From contig NZ_SWLG01000001.1 of NCBI RefSeq assembly GCF_005747095.1, positions 648,650 through 712,649 of the forward strand: a stretch of 64,000 nt of DNA. The letters run 5' to 3'. The notes beneath the pieces are model-generated. The model was not told the DNA's origin and ran no database searches. It saw nothing but the letters and a program-made list of their open reading frames with translations. Both the position numbers and the translations under genes were made by a program. How positions within the stretch are numbered: the first letter of the stretch is position 1; each line of letters starts with the position of its first letter. Shown here piece after piece: positions 8,606 to 17,851 of this stretch. The DNA comes from Exobacillus caeni (GTDB lineage: Bacteria > Bacillota > Bacilli > Bacillales > Guptibacillaceae).

Positions 8606-8896
8606 ATGCTAACAGGAAAACAAAAAAGATTTTTGCGTTCAAAAGCACATCATTTATCGCCGATTTTCCAGGTAGGAAAAGGCGGGGTCAATGAAAATAT
8701 GGTAAAACAGATTAATGAAGCTCTTGAAGCGAGAGAATTGATCAAAGTCAGTGTTCTGCAAAACTGTGAGTATGACCGAAAAGAAGTTGCAGAAGAATTG
8801 GCAGTCAAGTCTGGAGCGGAGCTAGTCCAGGTAATTGGAAATACAATTGTTTTATATAAAGAATCTGAGGAAAACAAAGAAATTGTTTTGCCGTAA
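8606..8896 (+). CDS. yqeI: CRM-domain RNA-binding protein YhbY/YqeI
   Basis: A 96-residue single CRM (YhbY) domain protein. The family signatures are LTGKQKRFLRSKAHHL, VGKGGVNENMV and the closing GNTIVLYK. YhbY proteins associate with the pre-50S ribosomal subunit; the exact role in Bacillus is not defined. The ATG immediately follows the aroE stop (TAAATG) with GGAGG inside the aroE end, so the pair is coupled. Confidence 0.93.
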   Translation: MLTGKQKRFLRSKAHHLSPIFQVGKGGVNENMVKQINEALEARELIKVSVLQNCEYDRKEVAEELAVKSGAELVQVIGNTIVLYKESEENKEIVLP

Positions 8897-8929
8897 GAAA
8901 ACAAAGAAGGGGAAATGGAGGGGGTAATG

Positions 8930-9505
8930 ATGAAAATAGGAATTTTTGGCGGAACATTCGATCCTCCTCATTATGGACACCTCATGGTTGCACAGGAAGT
9001 ACTTGAATCCTGCCAGCTTGATAAGATCTGGTTTCTTCCAAGCCACAGGCCTCCCCATAAAACGGAAAGAAGCATAAGTACTGACGAGCAAAGAAAAGAT
9101 ATGGTTAATCTGGCGATCGAAAGAAATCAGGACTTTGAAATGTCGTTAGTTGAGTTTGGCCGTAAAGGCCTTTCCTATACGTATGATACTGTCCGCTATT
9201 TAACAGAAATGCATCCGGAACATCGTTTTTCTTTTATTATCGGCGCGGATATGATCAATGATCTCCCAAACTGGCATAAAATCGATGAACTAATAAAGCT
9301 CATTTCATTTGTAGGAGTTGCAAGGCCAGGATTTGAATTCGATATATCTAACCCATATCACACCGAAATCCGAATTGTGGAAGCGCCGCAGTTTGAAATC
9401 TCTTCAAGTTTTTTGCGGAAAAGATTCAGGGAAAAAGGAAATACGCGTTATTTTATTCCTGATGATGTCAGAAACTATATAGAGGAGAAGGGATTATATG
9501 AATAG
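8930..9505 (+). CDS. nadD: Nicotinate-nucleotide adenylyltransferase NadD
   Basis: A 191-residue enzyme that joins ATP and nicotinate mononucleotide to give deamido-NAD. The nucleotidyl-transferase motif GGTFDPPHYGHL begins at residue 7, and the C-terminal SSSFLRKRF is the ISSTxxR-type phosphate-binding motif. Three in-frame ATGs exist; the one 8 bases after GGAGGGGG gives MKIGIFGG and best fits the family, the next (3 bases upstream) being almost as good. It overlaps yqeK by 8 bases. Confidence 0.96.
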   Translation: MKIGIFGGTFDPPHYGHLMVAQEVLESCQLDKIWFLPSHRPPHKTERSISTDEQRKDMVNLAIERNQDFEMSLVEFGRKGLSYTYDTVRYLTEMHPEHRFSFIIGADMINDLPNWHKIDELIKLISFVGVARPGFEFDISNPYHTEIRIVEAPQFEISSSFLRKRFREKGNTRYFIPDDVRNYIEEKGLYE

Positions 9506-10073
9506 GGAAGAAGCGTTGAAAATCGTGAAGCCCCATTTGACCGACCACCGTTATGAACATACGATTGGTGTTACTGATACAGCAGTAAAACTGGCTGAAA
9601 AATACGGCGCTGACACCTATAAAGCCGAAATCGCAGGGGTTTTCCACGATTATGCCAAGTTCAGGCAAAAGGAAGAGATGAAAACGATAATTGTTGAGAG
9701 AGGAATGCCGGAAAGTTTACTGACGCATTCTTCAGAGTTATGGCATGCACCGGTTGGAGCGCATCTGGTTGAGAAAGAAGTTGGAATTGAGGACCTTGAA
9801 ATTCTTGAGGCAATCCGAAACCATACTACAGGAAAACCTGGTATGCCTTTGTTAGACAAAGTTATATTTCTTGCCGACTATATTGAACCTGGAAGACAAT
9901 TTCCGGGGGTAGAGGAAGTGCGCGAGCTTGCGAACGAAAATTTAGATCGTGCCGTTTTGAAAGCCATTCAGAATACGATAATCTTTCTTATGAAGCAGAA
10001 ACAGCTGATCTATCCTCAAACGGTGGATACCTATAATGATTTGCTTGCAAGCATAAAAGAAAAAGGAAAATAA
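9498..10073 (+). CDS. yqeK: HD-domain hydrolase YqeK (probable Ap4A hydrolase)
   Basis: A 191-residue HD-superfamily protein. Metal ligands are visible as His21 (YEHTIGV), His50-Asp51 (VFHDYAK), and later His residues in THSSELWHAPVGAH and RNHTTGKPGM. YqeK proteins of Firmicutes have been shown to be symmetrical diadenosine tetraphosphate hydrolases. It lies between nadD and rsfS, the common arrangement, with translational overlap to nadD and GAGGAGAAGGG before the ATG. Confidence 0.93.
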   Translation: MNREEALKIVKPHLTDHRYEHTIGVTDTAVKLAEKYGADTYKAEIAGVFHDYAKFRQKEEMKTIIVERGMPESLLTHSSELWHAPVGAHLVEKEVGIEDLEILEAIRNHTTGKPGMPLLDKVIFLADYIEPGRQFPGVEEVRELANENLDRAVLKAIQNTIIFLMKQKQLIYPQTVDTYNDLLASIKEKGK

Positions 10074-10085
10074 GGAGGAATGAAA

Positions 10086-10439
10086 GTGGAAGAAAAAACA
10101 TTAGTATCAATGGTTGCGAATGCAGCAGATGATAAGAGGGCTGAAGATATCGTTATTCTTAACATGAAAGGCATTTCCCTGATCGCTGACTATTTTGTTA
10201 TTTGCCACGGGAACTCTGAAAAGCAAGTACAGGCCATTGCCAGAGAAATTAAAGATCAAGCCCAGGAACAAGGCATTGACGTAAAACGTCTCGAGGGGTT
10301 TGACCAGGCACGCTGGGTTCTGGTTGACCTTGGATCTGTCATTGCCCATGTCTTTCATAAGGAAGAAAGATCTTACTATAATCTTGAAAAACTCTGGGGA
10401 GACGCTCCTCATCTACAGCTAGAAGAACTACAGGCTTAA
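10086..10439 (+). CDS. rsfS: Ribosomal silencing factor RsfS
   Basis: A 117-residue RsfS/Iojap protein that binds uL14 and prevents joining of the ribosomal subunits when nutrients are scarce. DYFVICHGNSEKQV, GFDQARWVLVDLG and FHKEERSYYNLEKLWGD are family hallmarks. I chose the GTG start 7 bases after GGAGG; the ATG two codons upstream is only one base from that site. It is 12 bases after yqeK. Confidence 0.94.
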   Translation: MEEKTLVSMVANAADDKRAEDIVILNMKGISLIADYFVICHGNSEKQVQAIAREIKDQAQEQGIDVKRLEGFDQARWVLVDLGSVIAHVFHKEERSYYNLEKLWGDAPHLQLEELQA

Positions 10440-10449
10440 GGATGATTAG

Positions 10450-11193
10450 ATGAGCTCTTATCACCATTTTGCTTATTTTTATGATAGTTTGATGGAAGAT
10501 GCCCCTTATGATGAATGGGCTGAGTATGTTTTAAGCGCAGCCAGGAAATACGGAGTCCAGGGAAAGGAACTTCTTGACCTTGGAATTGGTACCGGTACAC
10601 TTGCACTACATTTATATCAGGACGGCTGGGATGTTACAGGAATAGATCTCTCAGAAGAAATGCTCGCGGTCGCACAGGAGAAAGCACAGAGCCGGGGAGC
10701 GAACTTAAAGCTTTTTAATCAGGATATGTCTTTGTTCGAGACTGGAAAACAATATGACGTCTCAGTTATCTTTTGCGATTCCTTAAATTATCTGCCGGAC
10801 GAAGCTGCTGTTAAGCGAACATTTAACCGTGTATTCGATCATTTGAAAGAGGATGGGCTCTTTTTATTCGATGTCCATTCTTGCCGCAAGATCAATGAAG
10901 AATTTATTGGCAATACTTTTGGAAGCGGGGATCCGGAGGTAAGTTATATCTGGCAATCTTTTCAAGGTGAACATGATAATAGCGTTGAACACGAATTAAG
11001 CTTTTTCACCGCTCGTCAGGATGGAGCTTATGAACGTTACGATGAAGTTCACTTTCAACGGACGTTTCCAGTAGAAGTTTATAAAAACTGGCTTGAACAA
11101 TCAGGATTTACGATTTTATCAATTTCGGCAGATTTTAGCGAAAATGCTCCGGAACCAGATTCAGAAAGGATCTTTTTTGCAGCAAAAAAATAA
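10450..11193 (+). CDS. yqeM: Class I SAM-dependent methyltransferase YqeM
   Basis: A 247-residue methyltransferase with the SAM-binding motif LLDLGIGTGTLALHL at 41-55, the acidic end of strand 2 in GIDLSEEML, and the post-motif DVSVIFCDSLNYL. The substrate is unknown. It ends the yqeG-yqeM cluster, 10 bases after rsfS, and is followed by a long hairpin. Length and position match B. subtilis YqeM. Confidence 0.9.
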   Translation: MSSYHHFAYFYDSLMEDAPYDEWAEYVLSAARKYGVQGKELLDLGIGTGTLALHLYQDGWDVTGIDLSEEMLAVAQEKAQSRGANLKLFNQDMSLFETGKQYDVSVIFCDSLNYLPDEAAVKRTFNRVFDHLKEDGLFLFDVHSCRKINEEFIGNTFGSGDPEVSYIWQSFQGEHDNSVEHELSFFTARQDGAYERYDEVHFQRTFPVEVYKNWLEQSGFTILSISADFSENAPEPDSERIFFAAKK

Positions 11194-11205
11194 ATAATAG
11201 AATGA

Positions 11206-11288
11206 AAAAGAGGTTGACTCAATAGGCGCTCAGTTTTCTCCGTTACAGGGAGTGGCTGGACCTTTTTCTTGAGTCACCCTCTTTTTTT
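11206..11288 (+). terminator. Long-hairpin terminator after yqeM (dispersed terminator-repeat, copy 1)
   Basis: The arms AAGAGGTTGACTCAA and TTGAGTCACCCTCTT enclose about 45 bases and are followed by seven Ts. The loop contains TCTCCGTTA, also present in the similar element after nfo. The element ends the yqeG-yqeM transcript; the rest of the gap to comER shows nothing clear. Confidence 0.8.
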
Positions 11289-11359
11289 GCAGGAATATTA
11301 TCATGCAGTCAAGAATAGTTAGGGTGGAGTTTATTAATCCTTTCTCCTCATTCTTTTTT

Positions 11360-12187
11360 TTACGCTTCTAAATGAAATTGTTCTGATACTTTTTCTCTAT
11401 CCTCGTCGTATTTTAAATGTGTTTTTTGGAACAAATGATTAAAAAGATCTCCTATTTCTTCTTCAAGAACACTGAGTCCTTCTCCTGTAACTCCGCCTTT
11501 AACGTGTACTTTTTCCTGAAGTGTAGCCAGGGAATAAAATTCTTTCTCCAATAATTTTCCCATTCCGATTAACATTTCACTCGCGAGAACCGTTGCTTGT
11601 TCACGTGATATCTCTGTTTCTTCTACTGCTCCGTCAATAAATCTTTGTACAATGTAACTGAAGAAAGCCGGACCGCAGCTTGTGATGTCGGAAGATACTC
11701 GTGTCACATTTTCCTCAATCTTTATCGGAGTAGAAACATGTGCCATTAAATCCAGAAGACTGTTCCGCTGTCTTTGCGTACAGGATGAACCAAATGTAAT
11801 GAGCGATGCTCCCGAAAGAGCGCGGTTTGTAATGCTTGGGATTACTCTTGCTACATTGCAAGACAAAACGCTCTCAAGTTCTGAGACGGTCACAGGACTT
11901 GTAATGGATACCACCAGTTGATGATCTTTTATCTGGCTTTTCAATCCCTCGAGCAATGAGTGGAATTCCAGCGGTTTTACACAGATGAATATTATATCTG
12001 AGCCTTGAACAACATCATTGCTGTTTGTGGTTACTTCAAGATCAGGGTACAACTTTTTTAAGTTATATGCCTTGTCGATAGTCCTGTTCGTTATTTTCAG
12101 CTGGGAAGGTTTTACAGCGAGTGAGTCTATAAAAGAAGCGATTAAAATGCTCCCCATATTCCCTGTCCCTATAACTCCAACTTTCAC
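11360..12187 (-). CDS. comER: ComER, pyrroline-5-carboxylate-reductase-like protein
   Basis: A 275-residue protein of the ProC family with an N-terminal Rossmann motif GVIGTGNMGSI and the FICVKPLEF segment. ComER is encoded opposite the comE operon in Bacillus; it is dispensable for transformation, and a role in sporulation/biofilm signalling has been reported in some species. True proline synthesis activity is unproven. It is transcribed away from comEA with about 110 bases between the starts. GGAGGGAAAAAG precedes the ATG. Confidence 0.9.
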   Translation of the reverse strand: MKVGVIGTGNMGSILIASFIDSLAVKPSQLKITNRTIDKAYNLKKLYPDLEVTTNSNDVVQGSDIIFICVKPLEFHSLLEGLKSQIKDHQLVVSITSPVTVSELESVLSCNVARVIPSITNRALSGASLITFGSSCTQRQRNSLLDLMAHVSTPIKIEENVTRVSSDITSCGPAFFSYIVQRFIDGAVEETEISREQATVLASEMLIGMGKLLEKEFYSLATLQEKVHVKGGVTGEGLSVLEEEIGDLFNHLFQKTHLKYDEDREKVSEQFHLEA

Positions 12188-12300
12188 TCTTTTTCCCTCC
12201 TTTGCAAAAAGAGCTTATCATTCTCTCCTAAAATTTATGTTAATGAACCGGTAATTATGTATCAGATAAAAAAACAAAAAAATGAAAGAAGGGATCAATA

Positions 12301-12924
12301 TTGAAGTGGACTATGCGTGAAAAGGTTCTGGCTGGAGCTGTGGCATGCTTTTCCTTTTTTTTAATGGGTGACAAATTTTTAATGGACGGAACTGGCGCTG
12401 ATAACAGCATAGTAGAAAATTACACAGATGCAAACATAGACCAGACAAATGAAGTAACACAGCAAGAAGATATAAAAAAGCAAGCGTCAGGAATGATTAA
12501 GATCGATATAAAAGGAGCGGTGAAAAAGCCGGGGGTATACGAAATCAGTTCTGAAAAAAGAGTGATAGATGCCATTGAAACGGCCGGCGGCTATGGAGAT
12601 GGAGCTGATATAAGCAACCTAAACCTGGCGGGAAAGCTGTCGGATGAAATGGTTGTGTATGTTCCAGCTGAAGGAGAAGAAATAACAGGATTTGAAGGAC
12701 TGGCAGGGAATCAATCCGAGTCTGAAGGAGACAAAGTTTCATTGAATCATGGAACCTCCGAGCAATTGCAAACTTTACCGGGGATAGGACCTTCAAAAGC
12801 AGAGGCGATCGTAACTTACCGGGAAGAACACGGAGGTTTTCAAACGATAGAGGAACTAAAACAGGTAGGAGGAATAGGAGATAAGACATTCGAAAAGTTA
12901 GAAAAGCAACTAAAGTTAAATTAG
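12301..12924 (+). CDS. comEA: Competence DNA receptor ComEA
   Basis: A 207-residue membrane-anchored DNA-binding protein that receives double-stranded DNA during transformation. One transmembrane helix lies at about 8-22, then an acidic linker, an SLBB-type domain (KIDIKGAVKKPGVYE, about 62-125) and a C-terminal helix-hairpin-helix pair (LPGIGPSKAEAIVTYRE, VGGIGDKTFEKLEK). The start is TTG, 6 bases after AAGGGA; an ATG four codons later is an alternative. It heads comEA-comEB-comEC. No clear ComK box (AAAA-N5-TTTT pair) was found upstream. Confidence 0.95.
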   Translation: MKWTMREKVLAGAVACFSFFLMGDKFLMDGTGADNSIVENYTDANIDQTNEVTQQEDIKKQASGMIKIDIKGAVKKPGVYEISSEKRVIDAIETAGGYGDGADISNLNLAGKLSDEMVVYVPAEGEEITGFEGLAGNQSESEGDKVSLNHGTSEQLQTLPGIGPSKAEAIVTYREEHGGFQTIEELKQVGGIGDKTFEKLEKQLKLN

Positions 12925-12989
12925 TGTCATTGACGGCAAGTAAACTTTGTCGATAAACTAATGAATAAAGTGAATTCAGGAGGCAGATG

Positions 12990-13559
12990 ATGAAACGAAT
13001 TTCATGGGATCAATATTTTATGGCGCAAAGCCATTTACTGGCATTAAGAAGCACCTGCACTCGTCTGGCAGTTGGAGCAACAATCGTAAGGGATAACCGC
13101 ATTATTGCTGGAGGTTATAATGGCTCCGTTTCAGGAGGGGTCCATTGTATCGATGAAGGATGTTACGTCATTGATGGACATTGTGTACGAACCATTCACG
13201 CTGAAATGAATGCTGTTATTCAATGTGCTAAATTCGGCATCCCGACAAATGGAGCAGAAATCTATGTCACCCATTTCCCTTGCTTGAATTGCTGCAAAGG
13301 GCTCATCCAGAGCGGGATCAAAAAAGTATATTATGCAGAAGATTATAAAAATCATCCGTATGCGCTTGAATTGTTTGAAAACGCAGGTGTCCAGGTAGAA
13401 CAGGTTGAGCTCGAAGAAATGATTCTGGATTTTAACAGCCAGGAAAAACTCGATTTAACAGCAGAACTTTTAAGGAAACTTTCGACATCAGGATTGGAAG
13501 AAGCAGAGTTGCGCCCCCTTTATGAAAAAGCATCTAAGCTTTTTGCCGGACTTAAATGA
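12990..13559 (+). CDS. comEB: ComEB, dCMP deaminase-like protein
   Basis: A 189-residue zinc deaminase. The active site HAEMN (70-74) and PCLNC (97-101), with further cysteines in HCIDEGCYV, mark a deoxycytidylate deaminase, making dUMP for thymidylate synthesis. It sits in the comE operon although it is not needed for DNA uptake. Two adjacent ATGs follow AGGAGG; the second has the better spacing. The stop overlaps the comEC start (ATGA). Confidence 0.94.
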   Translation: MKRISWDQYFMAQSHLLALRSTCTRLAVGATIVRDNRIIAGGYNGSVSGGVHCIDEGCYVIDGHCVRTIHAEMNAVIQCAKFGIPTNGAEIYVTHFPCLNCCKGLIQSGIKKVYYAEDYKNHPYALELFENAGVQVEQVELEEMILDFNSQEKLDLTAELLRKLSTSGLEEAELRPLYEKASKLFAGLK

Positions 13560-15856
13560 CAGATGCCTTAAACAGGTCTGCCGTATTGGCAGTATTGGGT
13601 ATAGCCGCTCATAAAAGCGTTATTTTTACTTTCATATTGATGGTTATCGTTTTGTATCTAGTTTTAAAGAAAGTGAAATTTTCGAGAGTGGCTTGCCTGG
13701 TGCTTGTTTATTTGTTTTTTTATACTTATTTTGCTCTGATCGATCAAGCGAACCATTCGATTGTTCTGTCTGGAGAAAAAGCATTTAGTGGAAAAATTAG
13801 AACGATTCCTGAAATAGATGGAGATCGGTTATCTTTTGTTTTTCAAACATCGAAAGAAAAGATGGCTTTTTCCTACCGAATTCCGGATATAATCTCCAAA
13901 GAACAGTTAGAGGACCTTAAGCCGGGGATGGTTTGCCGGTTTCAGGGCACCCTTCAAACTCCCTCTGAAAAAAGCGTACCCAACCTTTTCGATTATCGCG
14001 AATACCTTCGCGATCGTAAAATCCACTGGATCCTCACACCTGATTCTTTTTCTTTTAGAAGTTGCAAAAATTCATCCTATACATTAGTCGATAGGATACA
14101 ACAATACCGCCAAATGTTGATTCAAAAAACTTCACAAGTATTTCCAGCAGAACTAAACGGCCTTGCTGCTGCCCTTCTATTGGGGGAGAGGCAACAGATT
14201 GGACAAAGGATTTTAAATGCTTACCAATCGCTTGGTCTCACTCATTTGCTTGCTGTTTCCGGCCTGCATGTGGGTATAATAGTCGCGCTCATTTTTTACT
14301 TGTTTATCCGTGCAGGACTTACAAGAGAAAGAAGTTATGAAGTGCTCCTATTCATGCTGCCTGTTTATGCTATACTGACTGGTGCTGCTCCTTCGGTTAT
14401 TAGAGCAGTATGTATGGCGATGATCGTTATTGGAACCCTTCGCTTCAAATTAAGGCTCCAGCCAGGAACTGCGATTTCTGCAGCTTTATTAGGTATGATT
14501 GTCTATAACCCGTACTTCGTTTTTCAACCCGGGTTTCAGCTCTCTTATATTGTTAGCTTCGGCCTGGTTTTATCTGCGCCAGCTGTGATGAACAAGCTAA
14601 ATCATCCGCTGTTCCGCCTCCTTGCGATGTCAACAGTTGCCCAGCTGTTATCTCTTCCGGTAGTATTGTTTCACTTTTATGAACTGTCCTTGCTTAGTTT
14701 GCCGTTAAATTTATTGTTTGTTCCTTTTATTTCGGTTGTAGTTCTTCCTCTGTTTCTCCTTGTTTTCGTGCTTTCGTTTCTATCAGTGGATGTAAGCATG
14801 CTTCTTGCTCGCCTTGCAACTCCTCCAGTATCTCTTGCACACCAACTGTTTGAAATACTTGATCAACATAACGCCGGCCAGATTGTTTTTGGCAGACCGG
14901 GCATGCTCATGATTCTTCTCATGTATGCTGCAACCCTCTTCTTATTTATTAGGCTGGAAGGTATCGTAACGAAAAGAAAAATCAGTCTTGCAGTCGGTAT
15001 CCTCCTTTTTGTTTACATCATTCAATGGTGCTTGCCCTACTTGAATCCATTGGGAAAAGTAACATTTCTTGATGTAGGCCAGGGGGACAGTACGCTGATT
15101 GAATTGCCTTTTAACAGAGGGACTTATTTGATCGATACCGGCGGTACCTTAACGTTTAACAAAGAACCATGGAAGAGGAAAAAAGATCCTTTTGAAGTTG
15201 GCAAGGATATCACGGTTCCTTTCTTAAAATCAAAGGGAATAAAAAAACTTGATTATTTAATTTTAACACACGGAGATTTGGATCATATTGGCGGGGCCGA
15301 TGCTGTACTTAGTGAGATGAAAATCAAGCATTTATTATACGGGAAAGGGCCATTGGAAGGAGAGCTTGAGAAAAGCCTCTTAAAAAAGGCAGCTAAGAAG
15401 GATGTTCCTGTCTCGTTTGTTCAAGCGGGGAACGGATGGAAAACACAGGGGGAGAGCTTTGCCGTTTTATCCCCTATAGGGAATGAACAAGAAAAAAACA
15501 ATCGGTCGATCGTCCTGTTAGCTGAAATGGGAGGGCTTTCCTGGCTTTTTACAGGTGATCTCGAATTGGCTGGAGAAATTAGCTTGCTCGAACGCTTTCC
15601 TAATATAAAGATAAATGTGTTAAAAGCAGGGCACCATGGCAGCAACTCATCCACAAGTCCTCTATTTGTGAAAAGTTTAGCCCCTGATATCGCTGTTATT
15701 TCGGTTGGAGCGAAGAACCGCTTTGGGCACCCGAATCCACAGGTCCTGGACACGTTAAAGAAAAACCGGGTAACCGTTTTTCGGACAGATAAAGATGGAA
15801 CCATACAATATCGATTTTTTAGGGAGCACGGGCAATTCTCGAATATAAAAAGATAA
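13556..15856 (+). CDS. comEC: Competence DNA-translocation channel ComEC
   Basis: A 766-residue polytopic membrane protein that carries one DNA strand across the membrane during transformation. The N-terminal region has an OB-like extracytoplasmic part; the Competence domain (LLLGERQQIG, GLTHLLAVSGLHVGII) follows, with about ten helices. The C-terminal metallo-beta-lactamase-like domain has LDVGQGDSTLIELP and HGDLDHIGGAD (about 572-582), the probable nuclease for the degraded strand. Length is normal and intact. Confidence 0.96.
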   Translation: MTDALNRSAVLAVLGIAAHKSVIFTFILMVIVLYLVLKKVKFSRVACLVLVYLFFYTYFALIDQANHSIVLSGEKAFSGKIRTIPEIDGDRLSFVFQTSKEKMAFSYRIPDIISKEQLEDLKPGMVCRFQGTLQTPSEKSVPNLFDYREYLRDRKIHWILTPDSFSFRSCKNSSYTLVDRIQQYRQMLIQKTSQVFPAELNGLAAALLLGERQQIGQRILNAYQSLGLTHLLAVSGLHVGIIVALIFYLFIRAGLTRERSYEVLLFMLPVYAILTGAAPSVIRAVCMAMIVIGTLRFKLRLQPGTAISAALLGMIVYNPYFVFQPGFQLSYIVSFGLVLSAPAVMNKLNHPLFRLLAMSTVAQLLSLPVVLFHFYELSLLSLPLNLLFVPFISVVVLPLFLLVFVLSFLSVDVSMLLARLATPPVSLAHQLFEILDQHNAGQIVFGRPGMLMILLMYAATLFLFIRLEGIVTKRKISLAVGILLFVYIIQWCLPYLNPLGKVTFLDVGQGDSTLIELPFNRGTYLIDTGGTLTFNKEPWKRKKDPFEVGKDITVPFLKSKGIKKLDYLILTHGDLDHIGGADAVLSEMKIKHLLYGKGPLEGELEKSLLKKAAKKDVPVSFVQAGNGWKTQGESFAVLSPIGNEQEKNNRSIVLLAEMGGLSWLFTGDLELAGEISLLERFPNIKINVLKAGHHGSNSSTSPLFVKSLAPDIAVISVGAKNRFGHPNPQVLDTLKKNRVTVFRTDKDGTIQYRFFREHGQFSNIKR

Positions 15857-15861
15857 AGTTA

Positions 15862-15892
15862 AAAGCATCCGCCGGGTGACGGATGCTTATCT
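15862..15892 (+). terminator. Terminator of the comE operon
   Basis: The 9-bp stem AAGCATCCG/CGGATGCTT (15863-15871 with 15880-15888) has an 8-base loop and a short T-rich tail. It lies between the convergent comEC and yqzM and may serve both. Confidence 0.75.
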
Positions 15893-15918
15893 TGTTCTAA
15901 GTATTAAAAATCAGCCGA

Positions 15919-16050
15919 TTAGTTAACTGCTTTAATGATAACGGCTACAAAGAAAATGATTGAAAAGAATAGGAAGGACCAAACAAATCCAGCTCCTGAC
16001 TCTAATGCATCGTTTCCTTTGCTTTGAACGTCCTTTTCAAATTCGTTCAT
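15919..16050 (-). CDS. yqzM: Small membrane protein YqzM
   Basis: A 43-residue protein, MNEFEKDVQSKGNDALESG followed by one transmembrane helix. It matches B. subtilis YqzM in sequence, size and place between comEC and holA. The function is unknown. AGGAGGGG lies at ideal spacing before this ATG; the reading frame continues upstream but that extension has no ribosome binding site. Confidence 0.9.
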   Translation of the reverse strand: MNEFEKDVQSKGNDALESGAGFVWSFLFFSIIFFVAVIIKAVN

Positions 16051-16501
16051 AAAAGCACCCCTCCTGTTACATTTGTTAGTATAAGGGAATTTCTGAAAAA
16101 AATCCATCTGCTTTATGTAACAGAGACAAACTTGCAACGGTCTGCTGCCTCCGTTTCATTACCTTTAGCTATTGTATCATTCTTTACCCGTTGTTTGCTA
16201 TAGCCACTCCCGGCATCTTGTGACTTTTTTGTCAAATTTCGCCCAACTCATAAGTAATTTTTCAAAACATACAAGTTCCTATCAATACTGTAAAGAGTTG
16301 TCACCTATACTTTAAAGCTGCATAGGATATCCTAACAAATACAATCGAACATCGTTATCGAGAGGGAGTCCTAGGCCTCTCACGATAACGTTCAAATAAA
16401 TGGGGGCCGGTTTTCAGGATGCTGGTTCCCCTTTACACTTGTCAAAAATCCCAAACTGAGAGTAGGATAGTAAAAGGAGAAATTGACAAGGATGTGAAGT
16501 C
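16051..16501. other. 451-base gene-free region with two hairpins upstream of holA
   Basis: No coding frame with a ribosome binding site is visible. A long hairpin forms at 16353-16390 (CGTTATC plus GAGAGG pairing with CCTCTC and GATAACG), and a second at 16402-16431 (GGGGGCCGG with CTGGTTCCCC). A poor promoter-like pair begins at TTGTCA 16298. The structures could belong to a holA leader or a small RNA. They match no riboswitch I know. Confidence 0.5.
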
Positions 16502-17524
16502 ATGTTGTCTATAGCAGACGTAAAAAAAAATCTTAAGCAGGGAAAAATTAATGGCATTTATGTAGTATATGGAACGGAATCATTTTTAAGCGATGAAATT
16601 CAAAAAGAAATTGTAAAAAAAGTGTTAAGCGATGATGAAAAGGAGTTTAACCTTTCTGTTTATGATCTTAACGAGGTACCTATCGATATTGCGGTAGAAG
16701 ATGCTGAAACGCTTCCCTTTATGGGAGAGAAACGTGTTGTGATTTTAAGGAATCCTGTTTTTTTAACAGGATTAAAAGATAAGAGTAAAGTAGAACATGA
16801 CTTACATATATTTGAACGTTATGTGCAAAACCCATCAGAAAGTTCCGTAATGATCATAAATGCCCCATACGAAAAGCTGGATGAACGGAAGAAAATCGTA
16901 AAACTTTTAAAAAAGAACGCTGCATATGTAGAAGCTGCCGGACTGAATAATTCCTCGATAGAAGGATGGCTCGATCAGAGAGCGAAGGAACTTGGTGTAG
17001 AGATAACAGGGGATGGAAAAGGAAAACTGTTGCAGCTTTCCGGTTCTAACATGATGATTTTGAACAGCGAAATCGATAAAATGGCTTTGTACGTAGGAGA
17101 TCAGGGGATCATAGATGAAGAGGTTGTCACGTTACTTGTGGCGAGAACACTTGAAAATGATATTTTCACACTGGTTGATAAAATTGTCCGGCGTGAAATG
17201 GATGATGCGTTTCGGATTCTATATGACTTGCTCAAAGTTAATGAAGAACCGATTAAGATACTGGCATTGATAGGAAGGCAGTTTCGGATTATTTACCAGG
17301 TGAAGGAGCTATCACGAAGAGGCTATGGACAAAAACAAATTGCTTCTGCTTTAAAACTTCATCCGTACGCAGTCAAGATTGCCATGCAGCAAAGCAGCTC
17401 ATTTGAAGAGAATACATTATTAACTATTCAGGAAAAGATCGCAGATGCGGATTATGAAATGAAAACCGGGGCGATGGATAAACGGTTGCTTCTGGAACTG
17501 TTGTTAACAAGGATTAAATCGTAA
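16502..17524 (+). CDS. holA: DNA polymerase III delta subunit HolA
   Basis: A 340-residue clamp-loader subunit that opens the beta sliding clamp. Signatures are YVVYGTESFLSDEI at the N-terminus, the lidless Rossmann-like core, LNSEIDKMALY and the C-terminal collar domain (LALIGRQFRIIYQVKELSRRG). AAGGATG precedes the ATG. It stands alone, followed by a bidirectional terminator shared with rpsT. Length is as in B. subtilis YqeN. Confidence 0.95.
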   Translation: MLSIADVKKNLKQGKINGIYVVYGTESFLSDEIQKEIVKKVLSDDEKEFNLSVYDLNEVPIDIAVEDAETLPFMGEKRVVILRNPVFLTGLKDKSKVEHDLHIFERYVQNPSESSVMIINAPYEKLDERKKIVKLLKKNAAYVEAAGLNNSSIEGWLDQRAKELGVEITGDGKGKLLQLSGSNMMILNSEIDKMALYVGDQGIIDEEVVTLLVARTLENDIFTLVDKIVRREMDDAFRILYDLLKVNEEPIKILALIGRQFRIIYQVKELSRRGYGQKQIASALKLHPYAVKIAMQQSSSFEENTLLTIQEKIADADYEMKTGAMDKRLLLELLLTRIKS

Positions 17525-17542
17525 AGTAACTTTTTTAAAAGT

Positions 17543-17581
17543 AAAAAAAGGGTGTCGAATTCGGTTCGACGCCCTTTTTAT
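17543..17581. terminator. Bidirectional terminator between holA and rpsT
   Basis: The 10-bp stem GGGTGTCGAA/TTCGACGCCC (17550-17559 with 17565-17574) is flanked by seven As on the left and Ts on the right, so it can end both convergent transcripts. Confidence 0.9.
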
Positions 17582-17584
17582 TCG

Positions 17585-17851
17585 TTACGCAGAAACCTCG
17601 TTTAGTTTTTTAGCAAGACGAGATTTTTGACGTGCAACAGCATTTTTATGGATGATTCCTTTGTCAGCTGCTTTGTCGATACGTTTATTAGCTTCTTGAA
17701 GAGCTTGTTTAGCTCCTTCAACATCTTTGTTTTCAAGCTTAGTTTCAAACGTTTTAACGGCAGAACGCATTGCGGATTTAATCGCGTTATTGTGAGCGCG
17801 GCGGTCACTTTGTGTTCTTACACGCTTAACTGCAGATTTAATGTTTGGCAT
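17585..17851 (-). CDS. rpsT: Ribosomal protein bS20
   Basis: An 88-residue basic protein, [21 protein letters not shown], of the 30S subunit, contacting 16S rRNA. The ATG 15 codons inside the longest frame was chosen because AGAGGAGGTGAA precedes it and the product equals the B. subtilis protein in length. It is monocistronic and convergent with holA. Confidence 0.97.
   Translation of the reverse strand: MPNIKSAVKRVRTQSDRRAHNNAIKSAMRSAVKTFETKLENKDVEGAKQALQEANKRIDKAADKGIIHKNAVARQKSRLAKKLNEVSA

Noticed and set aside
12188..12300. ComK box upstream of comEA
   Set aside because: Runs of A and T are present, but no AAAA-N5-TTTT pair with proper spacing could be found.
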